This document shows, piece after piece, positions 8,283 to 15,713 of a DNA stretch of 26,469 nt. Both the position numbers and the translations under genes were made by a program. Numbering within the stretch: the first letter of the stretch is position 1; every line of letters starts with the position of its first letter. The notes below the pieces were generated by a model. It saw only the letters and a program-made list of their open reading frames with translations. It was not told where the DNA came from and ran no database searches. The DNA is from Candidatus Aenigmatarchaeota archaeon. Lineage in GTDB: Archaea; Aenigmatarchaeota; Aenigmatarchaeia; GW2011-AR5. The DNA is taken from positions 22,012 through 48,480 of the forward strand of contig JACPJX010000048.1 in the NCBI GenBank assembly GCA_016187365.1. The letters are read 5' to 3'.

Positions 8283-9326
8283 ATGAAAAAAATAATAATT
8301 ATTACAGTTGTAATGATATTCGTCCTTATAGTCATGAATTTCTATTACTTCTCGCCGGCGGCTTTCATCGCGAAGAACCAGGGCACGGTGCTTGACGACA
8401 ACTGGTACAATGCGCTGACATGGGTAAACAAGAACACCGAAAAATGCGCGGTCATCGCTACATACTGGGATCCAGGGCACTTCATAACGGGAATCGCCAG
8501 GAGGCCGGTGGTTTTTGACGGCGCTTCGCAGGGCGATACCATATATTCCACAGACACCAAATATTCCGGTTTGGAGCCGGGCGAAATCGTGACGGAGAAA
8601 TATGATAACGGCATTGTCCAGATAATAAGAAAGATAAACGAGCCTTACATAGTCGACTACATATCAAAACACTACCCGCAGTATTCTAACGGCACGGAGC
8701 GCGCGAGAATAAAGGACATCGCCATATCGCTTTTCACGTCGAATGAGAGCCTGGCACTGAAGTATCTGAAGGACTACAGGCAGGCGGGATGTAAGGAATT
8801 CTATTATATAGCATCCTCGGACCTCATCGGAAAAAGCACGTGGTGGACATATTTTGCCACATGGAACCCCGAAGGCTCTGAAAAGCCGTGCAGCGGCGAA
8901 CTGAACAAGGGAAGCTGCTACAATTACATGACTGTAGGGCTCGGGCAGGCGAGGCCAGCCCCTTCCGAAAACGCCATTGTATACACTTATCCGTTCGGCA
9001 CGCAACAGGCATTCCTCATATACGAGGTAAACAGCACGCGGCGCGCGTTCCTTCAGCAGGGCAGCCAGATAGCGCGCGTAAGCAACCTCATGTTCTTCAC
9101 GCAGTCGCAGGGCCTGATAACGACAGAGGAAGGGGCAGAGGTCAACGGGCTCCTCGTGCAGTCCCCCGACAAGGGGAGCATCATATTCATGCCGCCAGAG
9201 CTCCAGAATTCGATGTTCACGAGGCTCATGTTCTTTGACGGCACCGGCCTCCAGAATTTCCAGCTCGTGAACAACTGGGGCGGCGAGGTCAAGCTCTACA
9301 AGGTGACGTTCCCCGAATCATCCTAG
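8283..9326 (+). CDS. aglB: Oligosaccharyltransferase AglB/STT3, last membrane segment and soluble half
   Basis: A 347-residue protein beginning with one strong hydrophobic segment (residues 4-23), probably the final AglB membrane helix or a new anchor, and continuing with the extracellular C-terminal domain. ALTWVNKNTEKCAVIAT leads into YWDPGHF at 61-67, the equivalent of the WWDYG sequon-binding signature, with Trp62 and Asp63 kept but the first Trp and the Tyr changed to Tyr and Pro. Several N-x-S/T sites lie in the chain itself. The gene starts four bases after the stop of the membrane half, with a GAGG just upstream, so both are likely made from one mRNA and assemble into one enzyme. Its distal half is richer in G and C than the first half of the pair. 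It overlaps the convergent GT4 gene by 9 bases. Confidence 0.85.
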   Translation: MKKIIIITVVMIFVLIVMNFYYFSPAAFIAKNQGTVLDDNWYNALTWVNKNTEKCAVIATYWDPGHFITGIARRPVVFDGASQGDTIYSTDTKYSGLEPGEIVTEKYDNGIVQIIRKINEPYIVDYISKHYPQYSNGTERARIKDIAISLFTSNESLALKYLKDYRQAGCKEFYYIASSDLIGKSTWWTYFATWNPEGSEKPCSGELNKGSCYNYMTVGLGQARPAPSENAIVYTYPFGTQQAFLIYEVNSTRRAFLQQGSQIARVSNLMFFTQSQGLITTEEGAEVNGLLVQSPDKGSIIFMPPELQNSMFTRLMFFDGTGLQNFQLVNNWGGEVKLYKVTFPESS

Positions 9327-10415
9327 TATTTCCCTGTAAAGCCGCGCTATTTCACCGACTATTTTATCCCAGTCGAACTCGGACGATGTCCTGAACCCGT
9401 TTTTCCTCATCTTTGACATGAGGTTCTTGTCGGAAAGCAGAAGCTCCAGATTTTCCGTCACCTGTTCGGCGCTTCCTATGTCCACGAGAAAACCGTTTTT
9501 GCCGTCTTTTATGTAGTCTGCCGGGCCCTCGGTCCTGGTCGACACGACAACCATCCCGCATCGCATAGCTTCCAGGGGCACGATACCAAAATTTTCTCTC
9601 GATGACGTAAGGGCGAGTATTGAAGACGACTTCATTTCTCTTATCACCTGTTCATTGGACATCTTTCCATGGAACTCGACATCGACTCCAATGGACTTCG
9701 AGAGCTTCCTAAGGCTATCGGCCTCGCTGCCCTCGCCCACTATCTTCAGCGAGGCTTTGTTTTCCAGCATCGAGAAAGCCCTGATAAGGACATCCAAGTT
9801 CTTCTGCGGCGCAAGACGCCCGACATAGAGCACTTTGTTGCGGGATTTTTTAGGGCCTTTAACCGCGTCTATTTTCTTGGTGTCTATTCCGCTATGGATG
9901 ACCTCCAGGCGCTCTTCCGGAACCCCGATGGATACCATGAATCTCCTCACGGTATTGTTCAGAACCACGAGCTTTTCGTACGGCAGCCTGCAAAGGAAGC
10001 GCTCGGCGTATTTCCCAGCGAAGGACAAAGGACTCTTGTACATGGCCTTCCAGTCGCCTCCATAAATGTCGTGTATGGTGGCTACGACAGGCCTGCCAGA
10101 AAGCATGGCCGCAGCGAAGCATGGAAAAAGTGACATGTGGCCATTGGCGTCTATTACGTCGTACCCTTTTGATGCAAGCCTTGCAGTATTGGCGGCATAC
10201 CGTATGCAGTTGCCGTAAAGCCTCTTTGGGGGTATTGATATCGTGGGGTCGCTGGCCTTCAGAGTTTTTATGGAAGAGTCAAATTCATTCCCAAGGGACG
10301 TTATGAGAACGGGCTCTATGCCATGTTTTGGGAGGCGCTTCGCCATCTCGTAGACGCGGCGCTCGACGCCGTATATGGGATATACAGTCTCCGTGCAGAG
10401 TGCCACCTTCATCAT
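9318..10415 (-). CDS. GT4-family glycosyltransferase
   Basis: A complete 365-residue GT-B enzyme of family GT4. The acceptor-side domain begins MKVALCTETVYPIYGVERRVYE and the donor domain carries VLYVGRLAPQKNLDVLIRAF and the E-x7-E signature in ENFGIVPLEAM, which holds the nucleotide-sugar. It is predicted to be a soluble or peripheral cytoplasmic enzyme adding a hexose to the lipid-linked glycan. Two ATGs are adjacent at 10415 and 10412; the TATA-like box at 10433-10442 fits the inner one slightly better. The 3' end overlaps the OST soluble-half gene tail to tail. The sugar and linkage cannot be deduced. Confidence 0.9.
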   Translation of the reverse strand: MMKVALCTETVYPIYGVERRVYEMAKRLPKHGIEPVLITSLGNEFDSSIKTLKASDPTISIPPKRLYGNCIRYAANTARLASKGYDVIDANGHMSLFPCFAAAMLSGRPVVATIHDIYGGDWKAMYKSPLSFAGKYAERFLCRLPYEKLVVLNNTVRRFMVSIGVPEERLEVIHSGIDTKKIDAVKGPKKSRNKVLYVGRLAPQKNLDVLIRAFSMLENKASLKIVGEGSEADSLRKLSKSIGVDVEFHGKMSNEQVIREMKSSSILALTSSRENFGIVPLEAMRCGMVVVSTRTEGPADYIKDGKNGFLVDIGSAEQVTENLELLLSDKNLMSKMRKNGFRTSSEFDWDKIVGEIARLYREILG

Positions 10416-10432
10416 ATGAAGTAATAAATCAA

Positions 10433-10442
10433 GCTTTTAACC
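10433..10442 (-). promoter_or_regulatory. TATA-like box for the GT4 at 10415
   Basis: The minus strand reads GGTTAAAAGC, centred 22-25 bases before the two tandem ATGs, so the transcript would be nearly leaderless. Its upstream edge runs into a perfect 12-base palindrome at 10441-10452. Confidence 0.45.
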
Positions 10443-10452
10443 GTTGCAACGG
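10441..10452. promoter_or_regulatory. Perfect 12-bp palindrome, candidate operator
   Basis: CCGTTGCAACGG is its own reverse complement and lies in the 133-base divergent gap between the GT4 (10415) and radical SAM (10549) genes. It abuts the TATA-like box of the GT4 gene on the side where the BRE element sits. A dimeric regulator bound here would interfere with TFB/TBP. No repeat of it was seen at other promoters in the window. Confidence 0.35.
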
Positions 10453-10518
10453 GAAAAAACGTACCAAAACGGCTTTATAAGACAAAACTGAAAAACATAT
10501 ATAGAAACCTTTTATAAT

Positions 10519-10529
10519 TTTTATAAATC
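10519..10529 (+). promoter_or_regulatory. TATA-like box for the radical SAM gene at 10549
   Basis: TTTTATAAATC lies about 25 bases before the ATG at 10549. Further TATA-like stretches at 10473-10482 and around 10494-10518 are too far from the start to be leaderless promoters. Confidence 0.45.
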
Positions 10530-10548
10530 TCTGAATGAAGTGACTCTG

Positions 10549-11859
10549 ATGAAAATCGTTTTCATAGATCCGAAGGGCGTATGGGAAGGCCTGAACAACG
10601 GAATAGCATACATAGCCAGCAATCTCGGTAGAAGCGGGCATGATGTAAATGTCGTTGATTTCGTGAACATGGACGGCAACGAGGACAGAAGGCTCGAAGT
10701 TGTGAAGGATGCCGATTTTGTTGGGCTGTCCATAAAATCTTTCACACTGGACGAGTCCGTGAGGCTTGCCAAAAAGATAAGGAAGATGAACCCGAAAGCA
10801 GTCATAGTGGCCGGTGGGCCGCACATAATGGTTGACGGCATGAATTTCATGAAGGAAAATCCCGTATTTGACCTCGGAATAAAGGGCGAGGCCGAGATAG
10901 CCTTCAATGAACTGATGGAAAAGCCTGCAAACGAGGTGGACGGCGCACTCTACAGGGAAGGCGGTGAAGTCCGTGAAAACTGCGCGAGGAGATGGATATC
11001 GGAGCTCGACGAGCTCGAATTCCCGGATTACGATAATTTTGATTCCGTCGCGCAGGCGCACAGGATAGACAAGTGGCCGCTTGTCACCAGCAGGGGATGT
11101 CCGTATTCTTGCAGCTATTGTAATGTGCCCGTTGTCATAGGCAGGAAGTTCAGGACGCGCTCGGGCGAGAGCATCATCAGGGAACTGCGGTACGCGCGGA
11201 AGAAGTACGGGTGCAATGAATTCAAGGTCCTTGACGACAATTTTACCCTTCTGATGGACAGGGCAAAGGAGATATGCAAACTATTCATTGAAGAAGGGCT
11301 GGACATGAAATGGACATGCCCGAACGGCATACGGGCTGACAGGCTGGATGACGAGCTTTGCAAACTTATGGTTGAAGCGGGCTGCTATTCCGTATCGATA
11401 GGGGTGGAAAGCGGCGACCCGGAAGTATTCAGGAAGATAAACAAGGGGGAGAAGCTGGAGGACGTGGAGCGCGGCATAATGATGGCGAAGCGCGCCGGCC
11501 TGAAGGTTCACGGCTTCTTCATACTCGGCCTCGTCGGCAGCACATACGAGACTGACAAGCGTTCGATGGAATTCGTGAAGAAAGTTGGCCTCGATTCCGC
11601 TTCGTGGGGCATACTTGTGCCGTATCCGGGAACAGAGGTATGGAACCAGGTGCGCGCAGACCCGAACGTGAGAATGCTGAGGGACTGGAAGGAAGGCTTC
11701 CATATAGGAGCAAGACCAAAGCCTGTCTTTGACACGCCCGAATATCCTGCTGATGAGAGGGTGAAAGCATTCTACCTGGCGAACCTGAGATTCACGAAGC
11801 CCAAGGATTACCCGCGCGCGGCGAAGATGGTCATAAAAAGTCTTCTTGCAGGGAGATGA
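10549..11859 (+). CDS. B12-binding-domain radical SAM protein
   Basis: A 436-residue protein. The B12-binding-like domain covers about residues 1-130 (IVAGGPHIM is the Gly-Gly loop, no DxHxxG). The radical SAM cluster ligands are C184, C188 and C191 in RGCPYSCSYC. Barrel motifs include LDDNFTL, NGIRADRLD, GVESGDPE and ILGLVGST, followed by LVPYPGTE. It is closely related to the protein at 16909 and more distantly to that at 1142. I chose the ATG at 10549, not the GTG three codons upstream, because the TATA-like box sits 25 bases before it and MKIVFIDPKG is a standard opening. Context suggests a methylation or other radical change on a sugar or lipid carrier. It faces the dehydratase gene at 11874 tail to tail across 14 bases. 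Confidence 0.88.
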   Translation: MKIVFIDPKGVWEGLNNGIAYIASNLGRSGHDVNVVDFVNMDGNEDRRLEVVKDADFVGLSIKSFTLDESVRLAKKIRKMNPKAVIVAGGPHIMVDGMNFMKENPVFDLGIKGEAEIAFNELMEKPANEVDGALYREGGEVRENCARRWISELDELEFPDYDNFDSVAQAHRIDKWPLVTSRGCPYSCSYCNVPVVIGRKFRTRSGESIIRELRYARKKYGCNEFKVLDDNFTLLMDRAKEICKLFIEEGLDMKWTCPNGIRADRLDDELCKLMVEAGCYSVSIGVESGDPEVFRKINKGEKLEDVERGIMMAKRAGLKVHGFFILGLVGSTYETDKRSMEFVKKVGLDSASWGILVPYPGTEVWNQVRADPNVRMLRDWKEGFHIGARPKPVFDTPEYPADERVKAFYLANLRFTKPKDYPRAAKMVIKSLLAGR

Positions 11860-11873
11860 CCAGACTGGCATGA

Positions 11874-12821
11874 CTATACCAGATGTCTCCAGTAGTTCAG
11901 AAGGTCTTCAAGCGTTTTCTTCAGGGGTATTTCAGTTTTCCAGCCTGTCTCTTTTCTGAACTTCGAGCAGTCGCCTACAAGGAGGTTGACGTCAGATGGC
12001 CTCATTCTGGCCGGATCATTTTTCACCGCTATCTTCTCGCCGCTGAACGACAGTAGCGTGTCTAGTATTGATTTTATGCTCATGGCTTTCTCGGAGCATA
12101 TATTGTAAACCTCGCCGAGCCTGCACCTTTCAACAGAAAGCGCATAGGCCTTTATCACATCCCTGACGTCAGTGAAATCCCTCATGGCTTCGAGATTTCC
12201 GGCAAGAACGACAGGCTCTGCGCCTTTTTCTATTTCCGCAATCTGTCTGGCAAAGTTTGATTCGACAAATACTTCCCCGCGCCTCGGGCCGGAATGGTTG
12301 AAGGCACGGGTTATGATAGTTTTTATTGAATATGACTTATGATACTGGAAGCCCAGCATATCCTCGGCTACCTTGCTGACGCCGTAAGGGCTCATTGGCC
12401 TCAGGGGATTTGACTCCTTTATTGGCGTCTCATTTTCATGAACAAGGCCGTATTCCTCGCTGCTGCCAGCTATCTGTATCTTCGGGTCTATCTTCGACGA
12501 GCGCACGGCTTCAAGGAGGTTAACAGTGCCTATCACGTTTGTGAATATGGTGTCCTGCGGGGCATTCCAGCTTGTGGGGACGAATGACTGGGCGGCAAGG
12601 TGGAATATGACATCGGGCTCCGTATCATTTACAAGGCGCACAACGCTGTGCGAGTCCCTCATGTCGGTTTCTACGAGGGTTATCTTATCCTTTATATGGG
12701 CTATGTTATCAAGGCGGCTTCTCCATCTTATGCTTCCGAAGACCTCGTAATCCCTGGACAGAAGATATTCCGCAAGGTGCGAGCCAACAAACCCGCTGAT
12801 TCCGGTTATAAGTGCTCTCAT
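11874..12821 (-). CDS. NAD(P)-dependent sugar-nucleotide dehydratase/reductase, GMD/RMD-like (copy 1)
   Basis: A 315-residue extended short-chain dehydrogenase. GISGFVGSH (7-15) is the dinucleotide-binding loop, GSSEEYG (119-125) and Y146-K150 (YGVSK) are the catalytic residues, and FNHSGPRRGEVF and RDFTDVRD are the substrate-binding motifs of the GDP-mannose 4,6-dehydratase / GDP-6-deoxymannose reductase group. The FNH-x-x-PRRG wording leans to the dehydratase, which makes GDP-4-keto-6-deoxymannose; RDFTDVRD leans to the reductase. The chain is shorter than typical bacterial GMD (about 345-370). I chose the ATG at 12821; the codon before it is TTG. It lies 16 bases after a paralogue on the same strand, and the two may perform successive steps toward a 6-deoxyhexose such as D-rhamnose. 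Confidence 0.82.
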   Translation of the reverse strand: MRALITGISGFVGSHLAEYLLSRDYEVFGSIRWRSRLDNIAHIKDKITLVETDMRDSHSVVRLVNDTEPDVIFHLAAQSFVPTSWNAPQDTIFTNVIGTVNLLEAVRSSKIDPKIQIAGSSEEYGLVHENETPIKESNPLRPMSPYGVSKVAEDMLGFQYHKSYSIKTIITRAFNHSGPRRGEVFVESNFARQIAEIEKGAEPVVLAGNLEAMRDFTDVRDVIKAYALSVERCRLGEVYNICSEKAMSIKSILDTLLSFSGEKIAVKNDPARMRPSDVNLLVGDCSKFRKETGWKTEIPLKKTLEDLLNYWRHLV

Positions 12822-12837
12822 CAACTCAACAACTTTT

Positions 12838-13785
12838 TCAGGTTATATTTCTCCAGTAATTAAGAAGGTCTTCCGCAGTCTTCTCGAAAAGTATCTCAGG
12901 CATCCATCCTGTCTGTTTCCTGAATTTTGAGGAATCCCCTAGGAGTATCTCGACATCAGATGGCCGCATCCTTGAAGGGTCCTGGATTATTTTTACATCA
13001 GCCCTTGACATACCGGTCAGCACGTTCAGGGCGTCCCTTATTACCCAGGCCTTGCCGGAGCATATGTTGTAAACTTCCCCGTAATCGCATTTTTTCACGC
13101 ACATGTCATAAGCCCTCACTATATCCCTCACGTCGGTGAAGTCCCTCTGTGCACTAAGATTGCCCACTTTGATGACGGGGCTCGCGCCTTTCTCTATCTC
13201 CGCTATCTGCTTGGCAAACGCGGCCATTACTATCTTTTCGCCGCTTCTGGGGCCGATGATGTTAAAGGCCCTTGTCCGTATTATTTTCATGCCATAACTC
13301 TTGAAATACTGGAAGCCCAGAAGATCTTGCGCTATTTTTGATACTGCATAAGGGCTCAGCGGCCTCAGGGGGTTGGTCTCCTTTATAGGCAATTCGTCGG
13401 GCATCACCAGGCCGTATTCCTCGCTGCTGCCTGTTATGAGTATCTTGGGGTCGAGCTTCGACTTTCTCACGGCCTCCAGAACATTCAGCGTTCCCAATAC
13501 GTTTGTATTCATGGTTTCCTGCGGGGCCCTCCAGCTTGTGGGGACGAATGTCTGGGAAGCGAGGTGGAATATGACATCGGGCTCCGACTCGTCTATTGTC
13601 TGCATCACCGAATTTGTATCGCTGAGGTCGCATTCAAGGAGGGTGATATTGTTTTTGATGTGGTTTATGAACTCGGTCTGTCTCGAGCGCCCCCTTACGG
13701 TGCCGTAAATTTTTCCCGATTTTAGCATATATTCGGCCAAATGGCTGCCTGTGAACCCTGTAACCCCTGTTATGAGAATATTCAT
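12838..13785 (-). CDS. NAD(P)-dependent sugar-nucleotide dehydratase/reductase, GMD/RMD-like (copy 2)
   Basis: A 315-residue paralogue of the downstream gene, colinear with it over nearly the whole length. GVTGFTGSH binds the cofactor; GSSEEYG and Y146-K150 (YAVSK) form the active site; RDFTDVRD is retained. The motif corresponding to FNHSGPRRG reads FNIIGPRSG, so the His and one Arg that mark dehydratases are lost. This copy is therefore the better candidate for the 4-keto reductase (RMD) of the pair. Its ATG has a TATA-like box 27 bases upstream, so it may have its own leaderless promoter although a GT2 gene ends only 42 bases upstream. Which copy does which step is inference. Confidence 0.82.
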   Translation of the reverse strand: MNILITGVTGFTGSHLAEYMLKSGKIYGTVRGRSRQTEFINHIKNNITLLECDLSDTNSVMQTIDESEPDVIFHLASQTFVPTSWRAPQETMNTNVLGTLNVLEAVRKSKLDPKILITGSSEEYGLVMPDELPIKETNPLRPLSPYAVSKIAQDLLGFQYFKSYGMKIIRTRAFNIIGPRSGEKIVMAAFAKQIAEIEKGASPVIKVGNLSAQRDFTDVRDIVRAYDMCVKKCDYGEVYNICSGKAWVIRDALNVLTGMSRADVKIIQDPSRMRPSDVEILLGDSSKFRKQTGWMPEILFEKTAEDLLNYWRNIT

Positions 13786-13806
13786 GGGGAATATAAATTA
13801 TGTCAA

Positions 13807-13817
13807 ATCTTTTAAAC
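13807..13817 (-). promoter_or_regulatory. TATA-like box for the tandem dehydratases
   Basis: The minus strand reads GTTTAAAAGAT, centred 27 bases upstream of the ATG at 13785, which fits a leaderless start inside the run of minus-strand genes. Confidence 0.5.
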
Positions 13818-13827
13818 ACAGAAAAAA

Positions 13828-14706
13828 TCAGAACCCCCACAGCCCTTTTTGCCATCTTAAGATTGATTTGTCCCTCCTTATCACGGATAGAATGATGCAA
13901 ATCCACAGGCATGGCGGCGAGAAAGACCAGAATATCCACGAGAGCCTGGATTTCCATTTTGGGAAGAATTTATCCGCAAAATATCTGTGGTACTTCCCGC
14001 ACAGGTAATAGTGCTCAAAGTCTTTTTCCGCCCCGCCGGCACGCTTTTTTATATGCCACACGAAAACCTTTGGGTTGTAAAGAAACGTATACCCCTTCTT
14101 TATCAGAGCCACCTGCGGAAAGTTTTCCTCCCTGAAGCCGTAGCCTCCAGTGTAAAAATCCACAAATCCCCCGACTTCTTTCAGCTTGTCGGTCCTGAAA
14201 GCCATGTTAGCCCCTAACATCACGCTGCATTTTACAGGACGCGGCGGCACCCAGAGCCTTGTTTTTTCCCTGACATCCCCGCAGGAAGTGAAGAAATTCT
14301 GGTTCCTGTCCGTGCGCAGCATTTTATGGGTGGGATTTAGATTTTTATCGCAGTCTATTGCGGGGCCGCACGCGCCTGCTATGTTTTTGTCATGCCCAAA
14401 ACTTTTCTCCACATTCTCAAGCCAGAATTTTTTTGGCACGGTATCATCATCGAGGAATGCGATTATATCACCCTTTGAGTTTTTTAGTATCATATTTCTT
14501 GCGGCGGGCTGCCTTATGCGGTTTTTCGGCCTTGTGTATTTCACAGGCATTTTAATTTTATTTATCAGAAGCTCTGTTTTGTTGTCATCGCTCGTGTCAA
14601 CCACGACTATCTCATCGGGAGGTCTCGTCTGCAAAGCCAGGGATTTAAGGCATCTTGAAATGGTTTCCGACCTGTTATGCGTTATTATTCCCACTGTTAT
14701 AATCAT
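13828..14706 (-). CDS. GT2-family glycosyltransferase
   Basis: A 292-residue GT-A enzyme of family 2. VGIITHNRSE opens the nucleotide-binding fold, VVVDTSDD and AFLDDDTVP supply the metal-binding aspartates, GANMAFR and GGYGFREENF form the acceptor side with its Glu-Glu pair. The C-terminus (about 245-292) is aromatic and partly hydrophobic, with one possible membrane-associated segment around LWICIILSV. I take the ATG at 14706 as the start because the TATA-like box at 14728-14737 is 26 bases upstream; an upstream extension to 14775 lacks any family resemblance and would run over that box. It is predicted to extend a lipid-linked glycan in the cytoplasm. The donor sugar is unknown. Confidence 0.87.
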   Translation of the reverse strand: MIITVGIITHNRSETISRCLKSLALQTRPPDEIVVVDTSDDNKTELLINKIKMPVKYTRPKNRIRQPAARNMILKNSKGDIIAFLDDDTVPKKFWLENVEKSFGHDKNIAGACGPAIDCDKNLNPTHKMLRTDRNQNFFTSCGDVREKTRLWVPPRPVKCSVMLGANMAFRTDKLKEVGGFVDFYTGGYGFREENFPQVALIKKGYTFLYNPKVFVWHIKKRAGGAEKDFEHYYLCGKYHRYFADKFFPKWKSRLSWIFWSFSPPCLWICIILSVIRRDKSILRWQKGLWGF

Positions 14707-14727
14707 AGGACAAGTTATAGCATTATC

Positions 14728-14737
14728 ATTTAAATCC
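14728..14737 (-). promoter_or_regulatory. TATA-like box for the GT2 at 14706
   Basis: The minus strand reads GGATTTAAAT, 26 bases before the ATG. Together with 14774-14784 it forms a divergent pair of leaderless promoters in a gap of 98 bases. Confidence 0.5.
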
Positions 14738-14773
14738 GCGGAATTTAGGACAAAATACAAATCTTTTTGCACC

Positions 14774-14784
14774 ATTTAAATCGG
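14774..14784 (+). promoter_or_regulatory. TATA-like box for the GT4 at 14805
   Basis: ATTTAAATCGG is centred 27 bases upstream of the ATG at 14805 and decides the start of that gene against a TTG at 14790. Confidence 0.5.
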
Positions 14785-14804
14785 TATTCTTGGTATCTTA
14801 TAGA

Positions 14805-15710
14805 ATGCGTATTTGTTATGTTCTTGACAACGACCCGGCCATGTCAACTGGCGGCACTCCTATAGTGGTAAGTTATATCAGAAGATATACAGGAGGCGAT
14901 ATAATGCACGGCTCCAGAAACATCTTGCTGAACATAATTCTGATGCTGATACTCCCGTTCAGGATTTCAGCCGGAAGATATGACATAGTCAATATTCATG
15001 ACACGCATGGATATTTTTACACGTTCTGGCCAAAAAGAAAGAAGACCGTGTATACATGTCATAATCTCTGGAAAAATTATCATCGGGCGGTTCCGCCAAG
15101 GTCCTTGAACAACAGATTAAAGGCCAGAATTTCCGTGTTTCTGGAGAAAAGATTGCTGACAAAATCGGACCATATCACAACCGTTTCCAGTAGTGTAAGA
15201 ACGCAGATAATAGGCGAGTATGAAATAAATCCGGAAAAAATAACCGCCATACACAACGGTGTTGATACAATTATGTTTAAGCCGGGAAAAAAAGGCGACG
15301 CTTTTATATGGGTTGGGAATAATCCCGAGCTGAAAGGGCTTCAGAAAGCCATAGACTATTCCAGGAAAAAAAACAGGAAACTTATAGTAATAGGCATCAA
15401 AGGCGATAGCACAAAAAACGTAAAATATATGGGGATGGTGGAGAATAGCAGGATGCCGTGTATATACCTCATGGCAGATACGCTCCTGTTTTTTTCGAAA
15501 ACAGAAGGCCATCCATTGGTGCCTCTGGAAGCGGCAGCCTGCGGGCTTAATTTAATCGCCACAAAGGAGTCCAATCTGGAAATATTCCCGCTAAAAAATG
15601 GGGCTTATAATGTAGATGGCAGGGATGCCATAAAAATCTCGAGGAAATACGACTGGAAGCTGAGATCCATGAAATACAGCGAGTTATTCTGTAAAATCCT
15701 GAAGGGCTGA
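14805..15710 (+). CDS. GT4-family glycosyltransferase (short)
   Basis: A 301-residue GT4 protein, shorter than the usual 350-400. The N-terminal domain starts MRICYVLDNDP with the Gly-rich STGGTP loop; AIHNGVDTIMFKPG begins the donor domain; E-x7-E is in EGHPLVPLEAAACG. The shortening is mainly between these parts and at the C-terminus, but the donor-site residues are kept, so it may well be active. The hydrophobic stretch ILLNIILMLILPF near residue 43 may dip into the membrane. Start chosen from the TATA spacing. The stop is followed after three bases by the next GT4 gene, so the two are surely co-transcribed and act on the same glycan. Confidence 0.85.
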   Translation: MRICYVLDNDPAMSTGGTPIVVSYIRRYTGGDIMHGSRNILLNIILMLILPFRISAGRYDIVNIHDTHGYFYTFWPKRKKTVYTCHNLWKNYHRAVPPRSLNNRLKARISVFLEKRLLTKSDHITTVSSSVRTQIIGEYEINPEKITAIHNGVDTIMFKPGKKGDAFIWVGNNPELKGLQKAIDYSRKKNRKLIVIGIKGDSTKNVKYMGMVENSRMPCIYLMADTLLFFSKTEGHPLVPLEAAACGLNLIATKESNLEIFPLKNGAYNVDGRDAIKISRKYDWKLRSMKYSELFCKILKG

Positions 15711-15713
15711 AAT

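Noticed and set aside
10429..11061. Minus-strand open frame of 210 codons
   Set aside because: Antisense to a well-supported radical SAM gene, composition without domain logic and it would cover both divergent promoters.
11281..11871. Minus-strand open frame of 196 codons
   Set aside because: Antisense shadow of the radical SAM gene at 10549-11859; no recognisable motif.
11860..11873. Terminator between convergent genes
   Set aside because: No hairpin or T-run of note in the 14-base gap.
14707..14775. N-terminal extension of the GT2 upstream of 14706
   Set aside because: The extra 23 residues have no family match and would cover the TATA-like box placed 26 bases before the ATG at 14706.
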